DNA of 64,000 bases from the NCBI RefSeq assembly GCF_019264375.1, contig NZ_JAHVAI010000002.1:248001-312000 (forward strand), in the 5' to 3' direction. A program made the translations under genes and the position numbers. Origin of the DNA: Sedimentimonas flavescens (GTDB lineage: Bacteria > Pseudomonadota > Alphaproteobacteria > Rhodobacterales > Rhodobacteraceae). Numbering within the stretch: position 1 is the stretch's first letter; every line of letters begins with the position of its first letter. The notes under the pieces were generated by a model, which was not told the DNA's origin, did not search any database, and saw only the letters and a list, made by a program, of their open reading frames with translations. This document shows positions 61,588 through 64,000 of this stretch, one piece after another.

Positions 61588-64000
61588 TCAGGTGCGGAAG
61601 ATCCGGTAGATCGCCGGGATCACCAACACCGTCAGCAGGGTCGAGCTAAGCAGACCGAACAGCAGCGAGATCGCCAGACCCTGGAAGATCGGGTCGGCCA
61701 GGATCACCACGGCCCCGATCATCGCGGCGATGGCGGTCAGCAGGATCGGCTTGAAGCGGATCGCGCCGGCCTCGATCAGGATGTCGATCTCGGTTTTCCC
61801 GGTCCGGTCGGCATGGCGGATGAAGTCCACCAGCAGGATCGAGTTGCGCACGATAATCCCCGCCAGCGCGATAAACCCGATCATCGAGGTCGCCGAGAAA
61901 GGCGCACCAAAGAGCAGATGCCCCGCCATGATGCCAAGGAAGGTCAGCGGGATCGGCGTCAGGATTACCAGCGGCAGCTTGAACGAGCCGAACTGCGCCA
62001 CGACGAGGATATAGATCCCCAGAAGCGCCACGCCGAAGGCCGCGCCCATGTCGCGGAAGGTCACCCAAGTCACCTCCCACTCGCCATCCCACAGCAGCGT
62101 CACCTTGCTTTCGTCATTGGGCTGGCCATGCAGGGCAATCTCGGGCTTTTCGCCCTCGGCCCACTCGATCTGTTCGAGCGCATCGCTGACCGCGATCATG
62201 CCGTAGAGCGGCGCCTCGTAGTCGCCCGCAAGCTCGGCGGTGACCATCTCGGCCTCGCGCCCGTTGTGGCGGAAGATCGGGAAGGATGCCTTTTCCTCGC
62301 GGATCGAGACCACATCGCCCAGTTCCACCACCCCGCGCGCGCCGGGCAGAAGGTTTGCCGGGATCGGCGTGGACAGCGTCGCCTCGTCCATCACCTTGGC
62401 GCCTTTCGAGCGTTCCATCACGATGGGCAAGGGTGCGCGTTCGGCGCCGCGATGCGAATAGCCAACCGTGGTCGAGCCGTTGAGCAGCCCGAGCGTGTCG
62501 AAGACATCGCCCTCGGAGACCTCGAAGAACTCCAGATCGTCCGCGTTCACCGTGGCCCGCAGACGGCGTGCCTGTGTGCCGAAGCTGTCATCGACATCGA
62601 CGATATAGGGCACGCTCTCAAATGCCTGACGGATCTTGGTCGCGGCCGCGCGGCGCGTCTCGGCGTCGGGGCCATAGACCTCGGCCAGCAAGGTCGAAAT
62701 GACCGGTGGGCCGGGCGGCGGTTCGACCGTCTTCAGGCTGGTACCTGCGGGCACGTCAAGCGCCATGATCCGTTCGCGGATCTCAAGCGCGATCTCATGC
62801 GAGGCGCGGTCGCGCTCGGTCTTGTTGGTCAGGTTGATCTGCACATCGCCCTGCCAGGGATACTGGCGCAGGTAATAGTGCCGCACGAGACCGTTGAAGT
62901 TGAACGGCGCGGCCGCCCCGGCATGGGTCTGGACCGAAATCACCTCGGGCAGTTCGGTCACGACCGCCGCCACCTTCTGCGCCACTGCGTCGGTCGCCTC
63001 GACCGAGGCGCCCTCGGGCAGGTCGATGACCACGCTCAGTTCCGACTTGTTGTCGAAGGGCAGAAGCTTGACCGTGACATGTTTGGTGTAAAGCAGCCCA
63101 AGCGAACCGAAGCTGAGCACCACCGTCACCAGAAGAAAAATCCAGGACGACTTTTTCGATGCCAGAACCGGTTTCGCCACGCGGGTATAAAGCGCGCCAA
63201 GCTTGCCGCCGTGATGTGCGTCATCAGCGTGATGGAGCGGCGCCTTGCCAGCGATCTTGACCATGAGCCAGGGCGTGATGATGACCGCCACGAAGAAGGA
63301 GAAGATCATCGCCGCCGAAGCGTTCGAGGGGATGGGCGACATATAGGGCCCCATCAGCCCCGACACGAAGAGCATCGGCAGAAGCGCCGCGACAACCGTC
63401 AGCGTGGCGACGATGGTGGGGTTGCCGACCTCGGCCACGGCCACGATGGCCTTGTGGGTCCGGTTGCCGGGCGTCTTGAGGCCCCAGTGCCGGGCGATGT
63501 TCTCGATCACCACAATGGCGTCGTCGACCAAGATACCGATCGAGAAGATCAGCGCGAAAAGCGACACCCGGTTGAGCGTATAGCCCATGATATTGGCGGC
63601 AAAGAGCGTCAGCAGGATCGTCACCGGAATGACGATGGCCACCACGATCGACTCGCGCCAGCCAATCGCAAATAGCACCAGCGCAATGATCGACACCGTG
63701 GCAAGGCCAAGGTGGAACAGCAACTCGTTGGCCTTCTCGTTCGCGGTCTCGCCATAGTCGCGGGTGATCTGCACCTCGATCGATTCGGGGATCAGCTCGC
63801 CCTTCATCTCCTCGACGCGGTGCAGGATTTCTTCGGCCACAACGACCGCATTTGCCCCGGCGCGCTTGGCGATCGCCAGCGTCACGGCGGGGGTCCGGTT
63901 GAGCGTCTCGCCGTCGCGCGTGACATTCGCCACGATCTGGTCCGAGGTGTCGCCCACGTAAGAGACCTTGGCGACATCGGCGACATAGACGGGCCGCCCA
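61588..64000 (-). CDS. RND efflux transporter permease subunit (5' end outside window)
   Basis: The frame is open to the right edge, with residues such as GRPVYVADVAKVSY continuing the family sequence before the first internal GTG. About 804 residues are present. They include the first membrane block with LIFSIGILVDDAIVVIENIARHWG, a large periplasmic loop (PEGASVEATDAVAQKVAAVV onward) and a second membrane block ending FGLLSSTLLTVLVIPAIYRIF. It resembles the hydrophobe/heavy-metal AcrB superfamily, with shorter loops than AcrB. The membrane-fusion partner would be upstream, outside the window. Whether it exports sulfur compounds is unknown. Confidence 0.9.
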   Translation of the reverse strand, partial: GRPVYVADVAKVSYVGDTSDQIVANVTRDGETLNRTPAVTLAIAKRAGANAVVVAEEILHRVEEMKGELIPESIEVQITRDYGETANEKANELLFHLGLATVSIIALVLFAIGWRESIVVAIVIPVTILLTLFAANIMGYTLNRVSLFALIFSIGILVDDAIVVIENIARHWGLKTPGNRTHKAIVAVAEVGNPTIVATLTVVAALLPMLFVSGLMGPYMSPIPSNASAAMIFSFFVAVIITPWLMVKIAGKAPLHHADDAHHGGKLGALYTRVAKPVLASKKSSWIFLLVTVVLSFGSLGLLYTKHVTVKLLPFDNKSELSVVIDLPEGASVEATDAVAQKVAAVVTELPEVISVQTHAGAAAPFNFNGLVRHYYLRQYPWQGDVQINLTNKTERDRASHEIALEIRERIMALDVPAGTSLKTVEPPPGPPVISTLLAEVYGPDAETRRAAATKIRQAFESVPYIVDVDDSFGTQARRLRATVNADDLEFFEVSEGDVFDTLGLLNGSTTVGYSHRGAERAPLPIVMERSKGAKVMDEATLSTPIPANLLPGARGVVELGDVVSIREEKASFPIFRHNGREAEMVTAELAGDYEAPLYGMIAVSDALEQIEWAEGEKPEIALHGQPNDESKVTLLWDGEWEVTWVTFRDMGAAFGVALLGIYILVVAQFGSFKLPLVILTPIPLTFLGIMAGHLLFGAPFSATSMIGFIALAGIIVRNSILLVDFIRHADRTGKTEIDILIEAGAIRFKPILLTAIAAMIGAVVILADPIFQGLAISLLFGLLSSTLLTVLVIPAIYRIFRT

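Noticed and set aside
61813-63675. A plus-strand open frame of 620 codons opposite the RND gene
   Set aside because: Its composition (Arg, His, Asp, Gly runs) and antisense position mark it as a shadow of the transporter.

Overview
The window looks like chromosomal DNA of an alphaproteobacterium of the Rhodobacteraceae (Paracoccus/Rhodobacter-like). The base composition is high in G+C throughout. The gene order trpG-trpD-trpC-moaC-moeA-lexA-comEC-gltX-gltA, the GAAC-N7-GAAC LexA boxes, the aglEFGAK alpha-glucoside operon and a complete core sox cluster all fit that family. I see no insertion sequence, prophage, integrase or CRISPR array. Almost all of it is densely packed housekeeping and metabolic DNA.

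Region by region. (a) 0-1.4 kb: the tail of a probable thioredoxin-fold gene, then a sulfide:quinone oxidoreductase-like flavoprotein behind a perfect ATTC-N8-GAAT palindrome. (b) 1.4-12.9 kb: a non-pyrrolysine MttB-family protein, then the aglE-F-G-A-K operon on the minus strand. Divergent to it are aglR (LacI family), a GH1 beta-glucosidase and glucokinase. Two exact copies of a 15-bp near-palindrome mark the AglR-type operators. (c) 13-15 kb: a small secreted protein and an ArsR / YraQ-type permease / redox-disulfide protein operon. (d) 15-20.8 kb: a small conserved-looking protein, class II (B12) ribonucleotide reductase with NrdR-like boxes, tRNA-Pro, a DUF192 protein and a double cold-shock-domain protein. 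(e) 20.9-25 kb: pdxH, fabI, a LysE-type exporter, xanthine phosphoribosyltransferase and an aminotransferase. (f) 25-40.3 kb: a PpiD-like chaperone, trpE, a divergent-polysaccharide-deacetylase protein, trpGDC, moaC, moeA, lexA, comEC, gltX, gltA and a DUF1284 protein. (g) 40.3-51.4 kb: an internally deleted bioY, an SDR, surE-pcm-nlpD, a DASS transporter, an AAA protein, tatCBA, a small HTH regulator, marC, an aspartic protease, corA and a 38-codon small gene with its own terminator. (h) 51.5-61.5 kb: soxD-C-B-A-Z-Y-X-W-V on the minus strand, divergent from soxS, soxR and a YeeE/YedE transporter. (i) 61.6 kb to the end: an RND efflux pump running off the edge.

How the genes work together. 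The sox genes encode periplasmic thiosulfate oxidation: SoxYZ carrier, SoxXA c-type cytochromes, SoxB hydrolase and SoxCD sulfur dehydrogenase. SoxV/SoxW/SoxS provide thiol reduction. SoxR has two cysteines with the 66-residue spacing known from the persulfide sensor SqrR, and an SqrR-type operator lies in front of the SQR-like gene 60 kb away, so the two ends of the window may belong to one sulfide/persulfide regulon. In the agl block, AglEFGK import alpha-glucosides, AglA hydrolyses them, the GH1 enzyme adds beta-glucosides, and glucokinase feeds the glucose into metabolism.
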